DNA from: Nitrospirota bacterium
GTDB taxonomy: Bacteria > Nitrospirota > Nitrospiria > Nitrospirales > UBA8639
Assembly: GCA_003695915.1 (NCBI GenBank)
Contig: RFGF01000003.1
Location: 1 to 64,000, forward strand
Direction of reading: 5' to 3'
DNA length: 64,000 bases
This document shows, in pieces, positions 1-9,490 of the stretch; position 1 is the stretch's first letter, and each line of letters begins with the position of its first letter. The translations under genes were made by a program, and so were the position numbers. A model generated the notes under the pieces. That model saw only the letters and a list, made by a program, of their open reading frames with translations, did not search any database and had not been told where the DNA came from.

Positions 1-1541
<1,541 letters not shown>

Positions 1542-1673
1542 TGCCCATCGCGCACCCCAATCTCGTGACGCTCGGCTCGTGACTGCTCCGGCTGCTTTCC
1601 CCGACAGAGAGCACCCCTCTCCACCAGCCTGAACATTCCGGCCGGTTCGCTGAACTACGTTCGATCAAAAACG

Positions 1674-1701
1674 AAGAAGCCGCGGGAGCGCGCGGCTTCT
1701 T
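1674..1701 (-). terminator. Hairpin between secA and hsp20, terminator of hsp20
   Basis: An 11-bp perfect stem (AAGAAGCCGCG, 1674-1684, with CGCGGCTTCTT, 1691-1701) closes a 6-nt loop. Read on the minus strand it is followed by CGTTTTTGAT, a short U-tract, so it should end the hsp20 transcript. On the plus strand no T-run follows, so its effect on secA is less certain. Confidence 0.75.
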
Positions 1702-1741
1702 CCCAGCCCCGCCGAAAGACAGAGAATCAGAGGGAATGTTG

Positions 1742-2176
1742 TTATTGGATCGTAATTTGGCGGGGCCGTGCGTGGGCCTTTTTGGGAACGGTGATCATCA
1801 CCAGCCCATCGCGGAACACGGCTTTGGCTTGATCGGGGTCCGCACTCGGCGGCAAGCAATAGGACCACGTAAACGCACTCACGGGAATCTGCCGCACATG
1901 ATAGGTCCGACCGTTCATCTGTGGCGTCTCACTCGACGGCTCGGCTTTTCCTTCGACACGGAGGACCCCGTTTTCAACTTGGATATCGATCTGCTCGGCC
2001 TTCCAGCCAGGGATGGCCAATTCGAATCCATATTGCTCATCGTCCTCCCACACATTGCAGGGAGGCACGCCCATGCTCGTCATTCCAGGTTGTCGGAACA
2101 TCTGCACGGATTGCAGAGCCTCGTTGAACATGCGTTCGATTTGAGCCTCGAAAGGATCATACGCTGTGAGTGCCAT
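1742..2176 (-). CDS. Small heat-shock protein, Hsp20/alpha-crystallin family
   Basis: This 144-residue protein is an ATP-independent holdase that binds unfolding proteins. The alpha-crystallin domain covers roughly residues 40-135: it starts at NVWEDDEQYGFELAIPGW, continues through VENGVLRVEGKAE, and ends with the A-x-x-x-DGLVMITVPK segment typical of beta-9. The C-terminal tail has ITIQ rather than a clean I-x-I motif. ATG is preceded by AAGGAGG at good spacing. About 125 bp upstream, before the CRISPR trailer copy, must hold its promoter; I see no clear sigma-32 box or CIRCE element. The length is normal for bacterial class A/B sHSPs. Confidence 0.93.
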   Translation of the reverse strand: MALTAYDPFEAQIERMFNEALQSVQMFRQPGMTSMGVPPCNVWEDDEQYGFELAIPGWKAEQIDIQVENGVLRVEGKAEPSSETPQMNGRTYHVRQIPVSAFTWSYCLPPSADPDQAKAVFRDGLVMITVPKKAHARPRQITIQ

Positions 2177-2302
2177 AGCAATCCCTCCTTGTTACAGCTA
2201 ATGAGTTATTGCTGAATAGAGAACGCACCCAACATTTCAATCAAGGCGGCAATCAAGTAATCCTCTTTCTGAAAAAGTCAAGAGGGGGTTTTGCTGAGCC
2301 GT

Positions 2303-2517
2303 CCTTCTCTTGAAAAGAGATTCAGCCGGCAAGCTCTTGCGGTTACGATAAGTAACCACTCGCTTCACCGGCTGCATGCCCTCCTCACCGAAAAAGCCGT
2401 TTCCACTTCGTTATCTGTAGCCAGGCGATCCAAGGCGTGAGCGCCTTGGAAAGCGAGACCACGCGAGTAGAAGCGAGAACCTCGCTTGTTCAGACCTCAA
2501 TCGACGGCGTCGCTTCC
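2303..2517. repeat. CRISPR trailer-side repeat, copy A
   Basis: About 210 bp align almost without gaps to 4142-4358 (roughly 85-90% identity by eye). Each copy directly abuts a degenerate CRISPR repeat with the same kind of damage in its first ten bases. Copy A contains an 8-bp hairpin CCAAGGCG-TGAG-CGCCTTGG at 2431-2450 that is broken in copy B. No credible coding frame is shared. It is best read as the conserved array-distal flank, duplicated with the end of an older array. Confidence 0.8.
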
Positions 2518-2625
2518 CCTACAGGCCCTTCTTCGTCAGGAAGGTCGATGCAACTAAGGGGAGTGCGTTTTCCGTATCCAGAATGATGTTCTTTCAGTTC
2601 CCCCTTCGTAGGAAGGGCAATGCAA
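2518..2625 (-). CRISPR. Fossil CRISPR mini-array (two degenerate repeats, one spacer)
   Basis: Two decayed copies of the local repeat lie at 2518-2553 and 2591-2625 with a 37-bp spacer (2554-2590). The first keeps the CTTCGT core and GGAAGGTCGATGCAA end but has lost the CTTTCAGTT end. The second starts with CTTTCAGTTCCC, then has CTTCGTAGGAAGGGCAATGCAA, with point changes and a 1-bp deletion. No further repeats follow in either direction. It is the remnant of an array older than the one at 4359-6076. Confidence 0.85.
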
Positions 2626-2844
2626 CACCGTATATGGATCTGACCACCATGGGACACATCATAAAGAAATTCCCTTATGTGCGGGGTTGAGGGTCGTAAT
2701 GCACAGAGATGGTTGACTTTCAACAGGCATGCATGAAAATCGATAGAGTGCTGAAAGTTGTGGATGGTTATGGTATGACCGTGTCCTTGAGTTTCCTCGC
2801 ACCTAGAGAATGGGTTACTTCAGTACCGCATTACGTGATGTGCC
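2626..2844. other. Non-coding stretch between fossil array and membrane pseudogene
   Basis: No reading frame with coding character, no further CRISPR repeat and no RNA gene were recognised here. It presumably holds the promoter of the broken membrane gene that begins at 2845. Confidence 0.5.
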
Positions 2845-3524
2845 GTGAAAAATTCTGAGTCCGCCCTATTCCAAAAGTTTTGGACCGTGGTGGTGTTGAG
2901 TTTTCTCATCACTTCCGCGATTTATGTGTGGGTGCCTTGGCTTCGCAAACCGCTTGTTCGGGAAAACAATATTCTGGAGCTAGTGACAGCCCTGCTCTTC
3001 CTGACGGTGGCTATCCTTGGAATAAAGCATTTGGTTAGGTGCGGGCTGACCTATCATGGAAAAGTCGCTTGGAGTATCCCGTTGTTGGGGCTTTTGGGGT
3101 TTTTAGAGGAAATCAGTTTCGGACAGAGTTTTTTGTATTATGAGGTGCCAATAGTGAAGGGGGCAAAAATCGATGCACTACATGATTTTCTACAAGTGCT
3201 GGTTAACTTGCTGCGGAAATGGCCCTCAGTTGGTTGTCCATTGGGTTGGTATTTGGGGCGTGTTGTCTGCTCGGGTATGCCATCGTGCGTTTCCGGCTTT
3301 ATGATTATCAATTCTATGCCCAACAGTTGCGATCATATCCTCCTTTGAAATTTGTAGCGCTCTGCCTAGGATTTTTAGCCGTAGCGACTGTTTTGGATTT
3401 GGAATGGCTAGAGCATCATTATTGGGTCTTTCTGGAAGAGTTTTTAGAAGCTGCTGCTTCTTTGGCCTTGTTGTTTGCCTATCTGATGATGCGCAGTTTA
3501 CCGATGAAGCAGCGGGTGGGATAG
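2845..3524 (+). pseudogene. Integral membrane protein broken by one frameshift
   Basis: Two overlapping frames together make one protein of about 225 residues. The first (GTG 2845 to about 3220) has a hydrophobic N-terminal helix (FWTVVVLSFLITSAIYVW), a second helix (VTALLFLTVAILGI) and the sequence GFLEEISFGQ. The second (from about 3219) continues with helices (LSIGLVFGACCLLGYAI, FVALCLGFLAVATVL and a last one ending LALLFAYLMM). LEEISFGQ resembles the EEISWGQ signature of an unnamed family of membrane proteins; function unknown. The break lies near 3200-3225. GTG 2845 has no visible ribosome site. It sits between two copies of a CRISPR flank, so it may be inserted cargo that has decayed. 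Confidence 0.6.
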
Positions 3525-4141
3525 GATCGCTCCTCCCTAAATAAATGCTACTGGCTAGCGATCATGCCCTAATTATGAAACCGCTTTGGATTCGCCATAC
3601 GGAGTTCATCGTTGGAATCGGGCGACCAGGACGACGTGCTTCCTGAAGCAGCTGGTATAAAGTAACGGGGCCACCGTGTGTGGTTAGCGGTTCAACCGAG
3701 CAGCCAAATCGGCGCGCAGGTACGGAGTTGGGAATTGGGCTTGAAGAGTTGCCCATGTCCCTCCTGCGAGCCGCCATCCTCATCGTGAAATTTCTGCGCC
3801 TCGTCAACCATCATGGCATTGACGTGGTGCGACGCATGGCCCTACTAAAAACAGGGGTACGGTCATGATAGCTGGACGGCATCGCTGGCCAGCCAACTGG
3901 CTCTTCGCCGTCCATTGGTGATCCGATCCCGTCACAACTCTACGCCCGTCTCTGCCACTGCGACGCGCGATCGCCCTCGTCGTGCCACATCTGCGGCGGC
4001 ACCTCATTCGCTTCCATAGCACCAGGCCCCAATGCGGCCCTCCGCTCTCAGATCATCCCCGGCGAGTCTGAGCAGGCGCCGCATTCCTACCCTGAGGACG
4101 GCGATTGCTCCTCAGCCTCCCCGCGGGCTCGGATGAACCGG
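3525..4141. other. Non-coding stretch before trailer copy B
   Basis: About 600 bp without a frame of convincing composition on either strand. Short open frames (for example 3562-3807 minus and 3680-3868 plus) have no ribosome site and no recognisable motif. It may be decayed coding sequence, but nothing is identifiable. Confidence 0.5.
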
Positions 4142-4358
4142 CCTCCTCCTGAAAAGAGATTCAGCCGTCGGGCTTCTATGGTTATCACAAGTAACCGCTC
4201 GCTTCACCGGCTGCATGCCCTCCTCACCGAAAAAGCCGTTTCCCCTTCGTCATCTGTAGCCAGGCGATCCAAGAAGTGAGTGCCTTGGGAAGCGAGGCCA
4301 CGCGAGTGGAAGCGAGAGCGCCTCTTGTCCAGACCCCCAATCGACGGCATCGCTTCCC
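4142..4358. repeat. CRISPR trailer-side repeat, copy B
   Basis: Second copy of the 2303-2517 element, offset by 1839-1840 bp with one indel. It ends directly at the degenerate terminal repeat of the main array. Its position at the end with the damaged repeat, opposite the cas genes, and the absence of a promoter pointing into the array argue that it is the trailer and not the leader. Confidence 0.78.
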
Positions 4359-6076
4359 CCAATAGGCCCCTCTTCGTAGGGAAGGTCGATGCAACCAATC
4401 GCTCACTTTCGCCGCATTCCCGTATGGATGACTTTCAGTTCCCTCTTCGTAGGGAAGGTCGATGCAACTGCGTTACGAGAAATGCCGCGTTGGAATCCCA
4501 GAGAATTGATCTTTCAGTTCCCTCTTCGTAGGGAAGGTCGATGCAACTCGTCTCTTCGAAGAAAACGCCGCGCATTATTCGCTCTTTCAGTTCCCTCTTC
4601 GTAGGGAAGGTCGATGCAACCGAAACCGAGCCTCAGTCTCCGGAAGCCCCCCAGTCTTTCAGTTCCCTCTTCGTAGGGAAGGTCGATGCAATGTGTTGCC
4701 TGACAGACCGGACACCAATGAGCATCCTTTCAGTTCCCTCTTCGTAGGGAAGGTCGATGCAATAACGAGCGCGAAATCGTCAAGCAGCAAAAAATCAAAT
4801 CTTTCAGTTCCCTCTTCGTAGGGAAGGTCGATGCAACAAGGTTTTCTGCGCATGATTCGCAGAGAACCAATCTCTTTCAGTTCCCTCTTCGTAGGGAAGG
4901 TCGATGCAACTTTGACGGAAAATTGGAGTCGCAATATCGGATATTGCCTTTCAGTTCCCTCTTCGTAGGGAAGGTCGATGCAACTGACCGTGTTCTCATC
5001 GACCATCACACCTAACCGGCGCAACTTTCAGTTCCCTCTTCGTAGGGAAGGTCGATGCAACTTCTTCAGCTGCCATCTTCGACGGAGGTTTCTCGTGCTT
5101 TCAGTTCCCTCTTCGTAGGGAAGGTCGATGCAAAGCTCACTCCGTTGTGAGAACCAAGTCGTGCCTTTGCTTTCAGTTCCCTCTTCGTAGGGAAGGTCGA
5201 TGCAATTTTCAATGGATTCCCCCGAATGCCTCCCCGTGGCCCTTTCAGTTCCCTCTTCGTAGGGAAGGTCGATGCAAGGCGGCATCACGAGCGGCCCGAC
5301 CATCGCTGGCGACTTTCAGTTCCCTCTTCGTAGGGAAGGTCGATGCAATTATTCGGAGCGCGGACCATTCACCGAAAATAATATGTCCTTTCAGTTCCCT
5401 CTTCGTAGGGAAGGTCGATGCAATTCGTGATGGCGATGGTATGGATCGTGGTGATCTGGCTTTCAGTTCCCTCTTCGTAGGGAAGGTCGATGCAATGCTT
5501 TGATTGCACCCGTTGTGCTTTATATTCGACCTTTCAGTTCCCTCTTCGTAGGGAAGGTCGATGCAAACCCTGACTGTTCAGCCATTTTGATTGAGGAACT
5601 CACTTTCAGTTCCCTCTTCGTAGGGAAGGTCGATGCAACTTGAACGGCAATGTAAGCAGATCGGTGTGAATGTGCGACTTTCAGTTCCCTCTTCGTAGGG
5701 AAGGTCGATGCAACTGCAGAAGGAGACCGACGCCTACGTCAGCCTCTACACTTTCAGTTCCCTCTTCGTAGGGAAGGTCGATGCAACTCAAGGACTTTCT
5801 TGACGTGCGAGCGCGGGTCATAGGCTTTCAGTTCCCTCTTCGTAGGGAAGGTCGATGCAAGCTAACTCATCGGGACTAAACAAGCCCCGCCCCTGCCTTT
5901 CAGTTCCCTCTTCGTAGGGAAGGTCGATGCAACCGGCAATGGTAAAGGGCATGGGTTCGATGAGTTCCACTTTCAGTTCCCTCTTCGTAGGGAAGGTCGA
6001 TGCAACTTGGGCATGGTTGATGTCTCCGGTTAAATGATGTCTTTCAGTTCCCTCTTCGTAGGGAAGGTCGATGCAA
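4359..6076 (-). CRISPR. Type I-B CRISPR array, 24 repeats and 23 spacers
   Basis: Twenty-three identical 36-bp repeats plus one degenerate terminal copy (4359-4394) are separated by spacers of 35-43 bp. Perfect copies start at 4432, 4511, 4584, 4656, 4727, 4801, 4874, 4948, 5025, 5098, 5170, 5242, 5313, 5388, 5460, 5531, 5603, 5678, 5751, 5825, 5897, 5970 and 6041. On the minus strand each repeat contains a 6-bp stem TTCCCT/AGGGAA with loop ACGAAG and ends in ACTGAAAG, a typical 8-nt Cas6 5' handle. This sets crRNA sense as minus, with the leader at the cas4 side and the oldest spacers at 4395. Spacers show no match I could see inside the window. The base following the repeat (plus strand) is C in 13 of 23 cases, so the repeat could also be scored as 37 bp. 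Confidence 0.98.
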
Positions 6077-6349
6077 CGCTCGGTAAGTCCCCGGAAAATC
6101 GGCACAATTTGCGGACGGTTCGACCAAAAATATCGAAACGGGAGAAATCGTTCAAGAGGGGGAGGGGTTTGCGAAAATTCGCTCTCGCGGCCGTCCTATG
6201 CCATCGAGTGCCAATCCGGAGGTCTCGTATGGACCACATCATTGTGCTTCTGATTCTGTTTTGACTTCTCCGGCAGCGGGGGTGAGACTCCCGCTGCCAT
6301 TCGCTTGCGCATGCCGCTTCGACCGAGCATTCCGACACGGTCGTGCATC
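6077..6349 (-). promoter_or_regulatory. CRISPR leader with promoter
   Basis: The stretch between the cas4 stop and the first repeat has no gene. On the minus strand it carries TTGAAC (6150-6155), a 17-bp spacer and TATTTT (6127-6132), a good sigma-70-type promoter. Transcription would start about 40-45 bp before the leader-proximal repeat (6041-6076) and run into the array. This agrees with the polarity given by the repeat handle and the degenerate repeat at the far end. Confidence 0.75.
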
Positions 6350-6934
6350 TTACCAGATGTCGCCGCAATAGTTCCGATATTCGCAGTCGGTGCAGCGCGC
6401 ACGGACGTTCGTCGCCTCCGGCAGTCGCTGGGTCACGATCATGCAGCGAATGGCGTCCATCGTGTCGCGGGTCTGCGCGCGCAGCGCGTCGGTGATCACG
6501 ATGCGCTCGATCCGATCGCCGGGGATGAGATAGAGAAACCCTTCGGTGACCTGGCACGCATAGGCCTCTTCGACCAGCATCGCATACCCGCACAACTGCA
6601 TCCGATGATTGGTTCGGACCGGCCCTGCCGTCTCCTTGAAGTCCACGAGATACCATCCCACGGACGATTCGATCAAGAGATCGAGTTTGCCGGATAGGCC
6701 GAGCCGTTCGGACGTCAACCATACGTGGAAATGCCGGCGGCCATCGGGCAACCGGTAACGCGCGAGCGTACGGCGCTGCTCCAAACGATCGATCCGCGCT
6801 TCGGCGGTCTGGCCGTGCGCCATTTTATAGGTCGGCGCTCGATCGACCGGCATGACATAGTGGTAGAAGACGATGCGCGGGCAATATTCGTACTGTTTCA
6901 GGTCAGTGACCTGCAGCATCAACGGTGCGGTCAT
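6350..6934 (-). CDS. cas4: CRISPR-associated exonuclease Cas4
   Basis: Cas4 is a RecB-like nuclease with an Fe-S cluster that trims prespacers and helps define PAM and orientation for Cas1-Cas2. The 194-residue product has the first cluster cysteine C18 (YEYCPR), the three C-terminal cysteines C181, C184 and C190 (CTDCEYRNYC), and the nuclease motifs GKLDLLIE and VDFKET followed by a QLCGYA motif. It overlaps the cas2 end by 32 bp; the second ATG (6919) would reduce the overlap. The order cas1-cas2-cas4 is less usual than cas4-cas1-cas2. It is the last gene before the leader. Confidence 0.95.
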   Translation of the reverse strand: MTAPLMLQVTDLKQYEYCPRIVFYHYVMPVDRAPTYKMAHGQTAEARIDRLEQRRTLARYRLPDGRRHFHVWLTSERLGLSGKLDLLIESSVGWYLVDFKETAGPVRTNHRMQLCGYAMLVEEAYACQVTEGFLYLIPGDRIERIVITDALRAQTRDTMDAIRCMIVTQRLPEATNVRARCTDCEYRNYCGDIW

Positions 6935-7208
6935 CGGACGGGTCGTCTTCGTCGAGCGGGTTGTCGATGGTCAGGCAGGTTCGCAGATCTTTGTCGCAGA
7001 CAGGCTGGATGAGGATTTTGCCCGATGCGTCGCCCAGTACGTCGCCGATGCGCAAATAGAGTTCCTCGCGTTTGTTGCGCGTCAACGTGCCGAGAAACGC
7101 GCTGAACTGCACGCGCTGGAGGCCATAGTCTTTGCACACCTCGGCCACGCGCGTTCGAATCGCATCGTTGGGAATATCGTACAGCACGTAGGTGGTCACC
7201 TCGTCCAC
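6903..7208 (-). CDS. cas2: CRISPR-associated endoribonuclease-like protein Cas2
   Basis: Cas2 is the ferredoxin-fold homodimer at the centre of the Cas1-Cas2 integrase. The 101-residue protein begins with a beta strand carrying the conserved aspartate (TYVLYDIPND) and has the typical LQRVQFSAFLG segment and a C-terminal LIQPVCDKDL strand. The last 16 residues are acidic and overlap cas4, so they may be a tail without a fixed role. It starts 9 bp after the cas1 stop, which suggests co-translation. Confidence 0.95.
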   Translation of the reverse strand: MDEVTTYVLYDIPNDAIRTRVAEVCKDYGLQRVQFSAFLGTLTRNKREELYLRIGDVLGDASGKILIQPVCDKDLRTCLTIDNPLDEDDPSDDRTVDAAGH

Positions 7209-7217
7209 GATCTCACC

Positions 7218-8525
7218 TCACCATTTGAAGCTGAAGGGACGATAGGGGCCTTCGCGCCGGAGGAAGGCGCAGAGCGCCCGGGCTTGCATTTGTATGATCG
7301 ATTTGATCTGAAATTTTTTGCCGCGGACCGATTCGGTCGATTCCAGGCGCTCGAGAATTTTGGCGGCGTAGCGGGCGCGCGTGTCTTCGTCCAGCAGACC
7401 GCCTTTCAGGACGACGGCCTCTCCCAAATTGATGTGGGCGATCACCGTGCGATCGACGACCGGCTGCCGGAATTCTTCGACCAGATCCAGCACGAGCGAC
7501 GGTTTGCCCGGCCGGTCGACATGGAGAAAGCCGGCGAACGGCTCCAGGCCGGCATTGAGCACGGCGCCCCAGACCTGGGCATACAAAATGCCGTAGCCGT
7601 AATTGAGCAAGGCGTTCACGGCGTCGGTCGCGCCACGATGCGTGCGGCCCAAAAACTCGGTCCGCTGGCCGATGATGATTTTCACGCCTTCCCAATACAG
7701 CCGTCCGGCTGTGCCTTCGTACCCCATCAGCGTCTCGCGCACCGCATCCGCGGTCGCCCCGTCGATCTGCTGAATGGCCGGTCGCAGTTGGCGAATTTGA
7801 CCAGCGAGGCGCGCGACGGATTCGAAGCGGGCCGGATCCTGCTGCTTGAGGTATTTCCCGAAATAGCGGAGCAGGCGCTCCTGGTTTTTGAGTTTGCCCA
7901 GCACGAAGAGTTTGGCGAGATCGCGCCCGCGGTCATCGTTCATGGCGGCCAATTGTTCGCGGCGGGAGACGACCGTGGCCGTGAGCATCGGCGAGGAGAG
8001 CATGGCATAGGGTTTCCCGCTATTGGTGAGAAAACTCAGGCGGATGCCACGCTTGCAGAGTTCTTCGATCACATCCGACGAGACCGTGATCCCGCGCGAG
8101 GCGACGACCACTTCGCTCAGGCGGAACAGCGGGACTTCGTAGATCGCTTTTTTGCCTTCCCGTACGATGAGCCGCTCGCTCTTTTTGGAGAGAAACATGC
8201 CGAACCCCGACAGCACGATCTGCGAGGTATCGCCGGTTTTGACCATGCGAATGCCTTCGTCGATGATGTAGGGCTCGCCTTCGTCGGGTTCGATCTCGAG
8301 CGGAATGACGACGGCTTCCGGCTCGCCGGTAAAGAGATTGAGCTGGGGCGGCGGACGATGCCAAAGACGAGACGGGGCGAAACGCTCAGCGGAGGCGGCA
8401 GCCGACTCCGGCGTCTCGGCGTGATCGGGGATTCGCGTAGGTTCGGGAGACTCCATGGCATGCATCCTTTTCCAGACGATCGGTGTTCTCCTTTCTCTGT
8501 CGGGAAAAGCGTGGAGAAACTTCAC
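7218..8525 (-). CDS. cas1: CRISPR-associated integrase Cas1, with N-terminal extension
   Basis: Cas1 catalyses spacer integration. The metal ligands of the family are present: E in YEGTAGRLYW, H in GFLHVDRPGK and D in SLVLDLVEEF. The N-terminal beta domain starts near QIVLSGFGMFLSKKSERL. The open frame gives 435 residues against about 330 for common Cas1, because some 95 residues precede the core. Part of this depends on the start: 8525 has no ribosome site, while ATG 8456 (MESPEPTRIP) has AAAAGGA about 8 bp upstream and would give 412 residues. The extension is rich in Pro, Ala and Glu and holds PPQLNLF; its role is unknown. It lies after the toxin-antitoxin pair. Confidence 0.93.
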   Translation of the reverse strand: MKFLHAFPDRERRTPIVWKRMHAMESPEPTRIPDHAETPESAAASAERFAPSRLWHRPPPQLNLFTGEPEAVVIPLEIEPDEGEPYIIDEGIRMVKTGDTSQIVLSGFGMFLSKKSERLIVREGKKAIYEVPLFRLSEVVVASRGITVSSDVIEELCKRGIRLSFLTNSGKPYAMLSSPMLTATVVSRREQLAAMNDDRGRDLAKLFVLGKLKNQERLLRYFGKYLKQQDPARFESVARLAGQIRQLRPAIQQIDGATADAVRETLMGYEGTAGRLYWEGVKIIIGQRTEFLGRTHRGATDAVNALLNYGYGILYAQVWGAVLNAGLEPFAGFLHVDRPGKPSLVLDLVEEFRQPVVDRTVIAHINLGEAVVLKGGLLDEDTRARYAAKILERLESTESVRGKKFQIKSIIQMQARALCAFLRREGPYRPFSFKW

Positions 8526-8805
8526 AACGGTGCGAATACACTATATGCCAGCACGGAGCAATTACAGCGGTTTTCCGCGCATAACAATAATTTCAGCGGC
8601 GATAGAGGAGGGTTCAAAAACCTTGTCGAGGGATCGAAACTGCGAATCGCTTTCCCGAGATCTTCTCGAGACAGTCAGAGGTAGTCGCAAGGGAGCCATT
8701 TCATCGGCACTGCGCGAAGAATTTTGGGGGACGAGCACACCATGGGCCGAGCGCTGTCACATCGCTCTTTAAAATTGTCCGCTGCGGCTTGCTTCTCAGC
8801 TGATT
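8526..8805. other. Gap between PIN toxin gene and cas1
   Basis: 280 bp with no convincing coding frame. It separates the adaptation genes from the genes before them and so should carry a separate promoter for cas1-cas2-cas4. A TATAGT element is visible on the minus strand in the 8530-8560 area, but without a good -35 partner. Confidence 0.4.
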
Positions 8806-9240
8806 TTACTTACGCCTGGACAGTTCATTACGGGGAAGAATGGAAAATCGGCCCAGCCTGGCCGGTCGGTACACGGTGAAATCCCGCCGATCTAGTGTAA
8901 AAATCCGACGGAGTTTTTCCCGCTCAGCCACCCGAACCAAGGCCGCATCGGCAAGATCCATAGGGAGATTTTTGTATTTTCGCATCAGATCTCGCATTCG
9001 GGGCACGTCGGCACGATCGAGAGGCAATATATCGAGGGCCTCTGCCTCCACCATCTCCCAAAGCGCTTCTTGCGCATTCTGAAAGGGGCGTAAAAGGTAC
9101 ATTGCCTCGGTGAGGACAGGCCATACCGTTACTAATGGATCGGTGATCGTCCGGAGTGTCGTCCGGCAAATATCATGGTTGGGATCACTTCGATCCAATA
9201 GCGCAATCAATGGCCCGGCATCAACGAGAATGGCGGGCAT
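8806..9240 (-). CDS. PIN-domain ribonuclease toxin (VapC-like)
   Basis: This 144-residue protein is a probable PIN-domain RNase of a type II toxin-antitoxin pair. The acidic residues expected in the active site are visible: D7 in ILVDAGPLIALLD, E45 in VLTEAMYLL, D94/D97 in LPMDLADAALV, and D116/D120 in FTLDRRDF. It overlaps the upstream RHH gene by 20 bp, the usual antitoxin-toxin arrangement. The pair sits between the interference genes (cas6 to cas3) and cas1, in the same direction, so it might help to keep the locus or might simply have inserted there. The target RNA cannot be told from sequence. Confidence 0.88.
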   Translation of the reverse strand: MPAILVDAGPLIALLDRSDPNHDICRTTLRTITDPLVTVWPVLTEAMYLLRPFQNAQEALWEMVEAEALDILPLDRADVPRMRDLMRKYKNLPMDLADAALVRVAEREKLRRIFTLDRRDFTVYRPARLGRFSILPRNELSRRK

Positions 9241-9490
9241 GAGCGTTTTCTCTCAAGAGGGCAGCAAATTTTTCTCCCGTTTTTTCAGAAAGCTTGGCCC
9301 CTCGGCTATCCACGCAGCCAATCAAATGGGCAATCAACTCATACGGGCGTTTACTGGGTTCCTGGCCTGTAGAGTGTTTCAGGAGAAGTTCGATTGCCTC
9401 GCGAACGACTTCGGATTTCGTCTGCCGCTTTTGTTTGGCGAGGCGTCGAACACAACGCTCTGTTTTAGGATCTAATCGTACACTCAACAT
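9221..9490 (-). CDS. Ribbon-helix-helix antitoxin (CopG-like)
   Basis: This 89-residue protein starts with an RHH fold: the strand LSVRLD, then helices TERCVRRLAKQKRQTKSEVVREAIELLLK. Such proteins bind their own operator and their C-terminal part (about 45-89) binds the toxin. ATG 9490 has GGGGAG about 9 bp upstream. The 3' end overlaps the PIN toxin. It is probably autoregulated together with the toxin, with the operator in the 9491-9833 gap. Confidence 0.87.
   Translation of the reverse strand: MLSVRLDPKTERCVRRLAKQKRQTKSEVVREAIELLLKHSTGQEPSKRPYELIAHLIGCVDSRGAKLSEKTGEKFAALLRENAHARHSR

Noticed and set aside
1736-2215. Plus-strand frame antisense to hsp20
   Set aside because: The alpha-crystallin domain is on the minus strand with a good ribosome site.
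4142-4358. Conserved flank as the CRISPR leader
   Set aside because: It touches the degenerate end of the array, has no promoter towards the array, and lies opposite the cas genes; the handle direction also disagrees. Conservation in two copies is the only point in favour.
4659-5503. Open frames inside the CRISPR array with repeated CIDLPYEEGTE- or FSSLFVGKVDA-like peptides
   Set aside because: They are translations of the 36-bp repeat in various frames; no ribosome sites.
6873-8684. Long plus-strand open frame (603 codons) antisense to cas4/cas2/cas1
   Set aside because: Its composition is that of the complement of a GC-rich gene, and the minus strand has the full set of Cas motifs.
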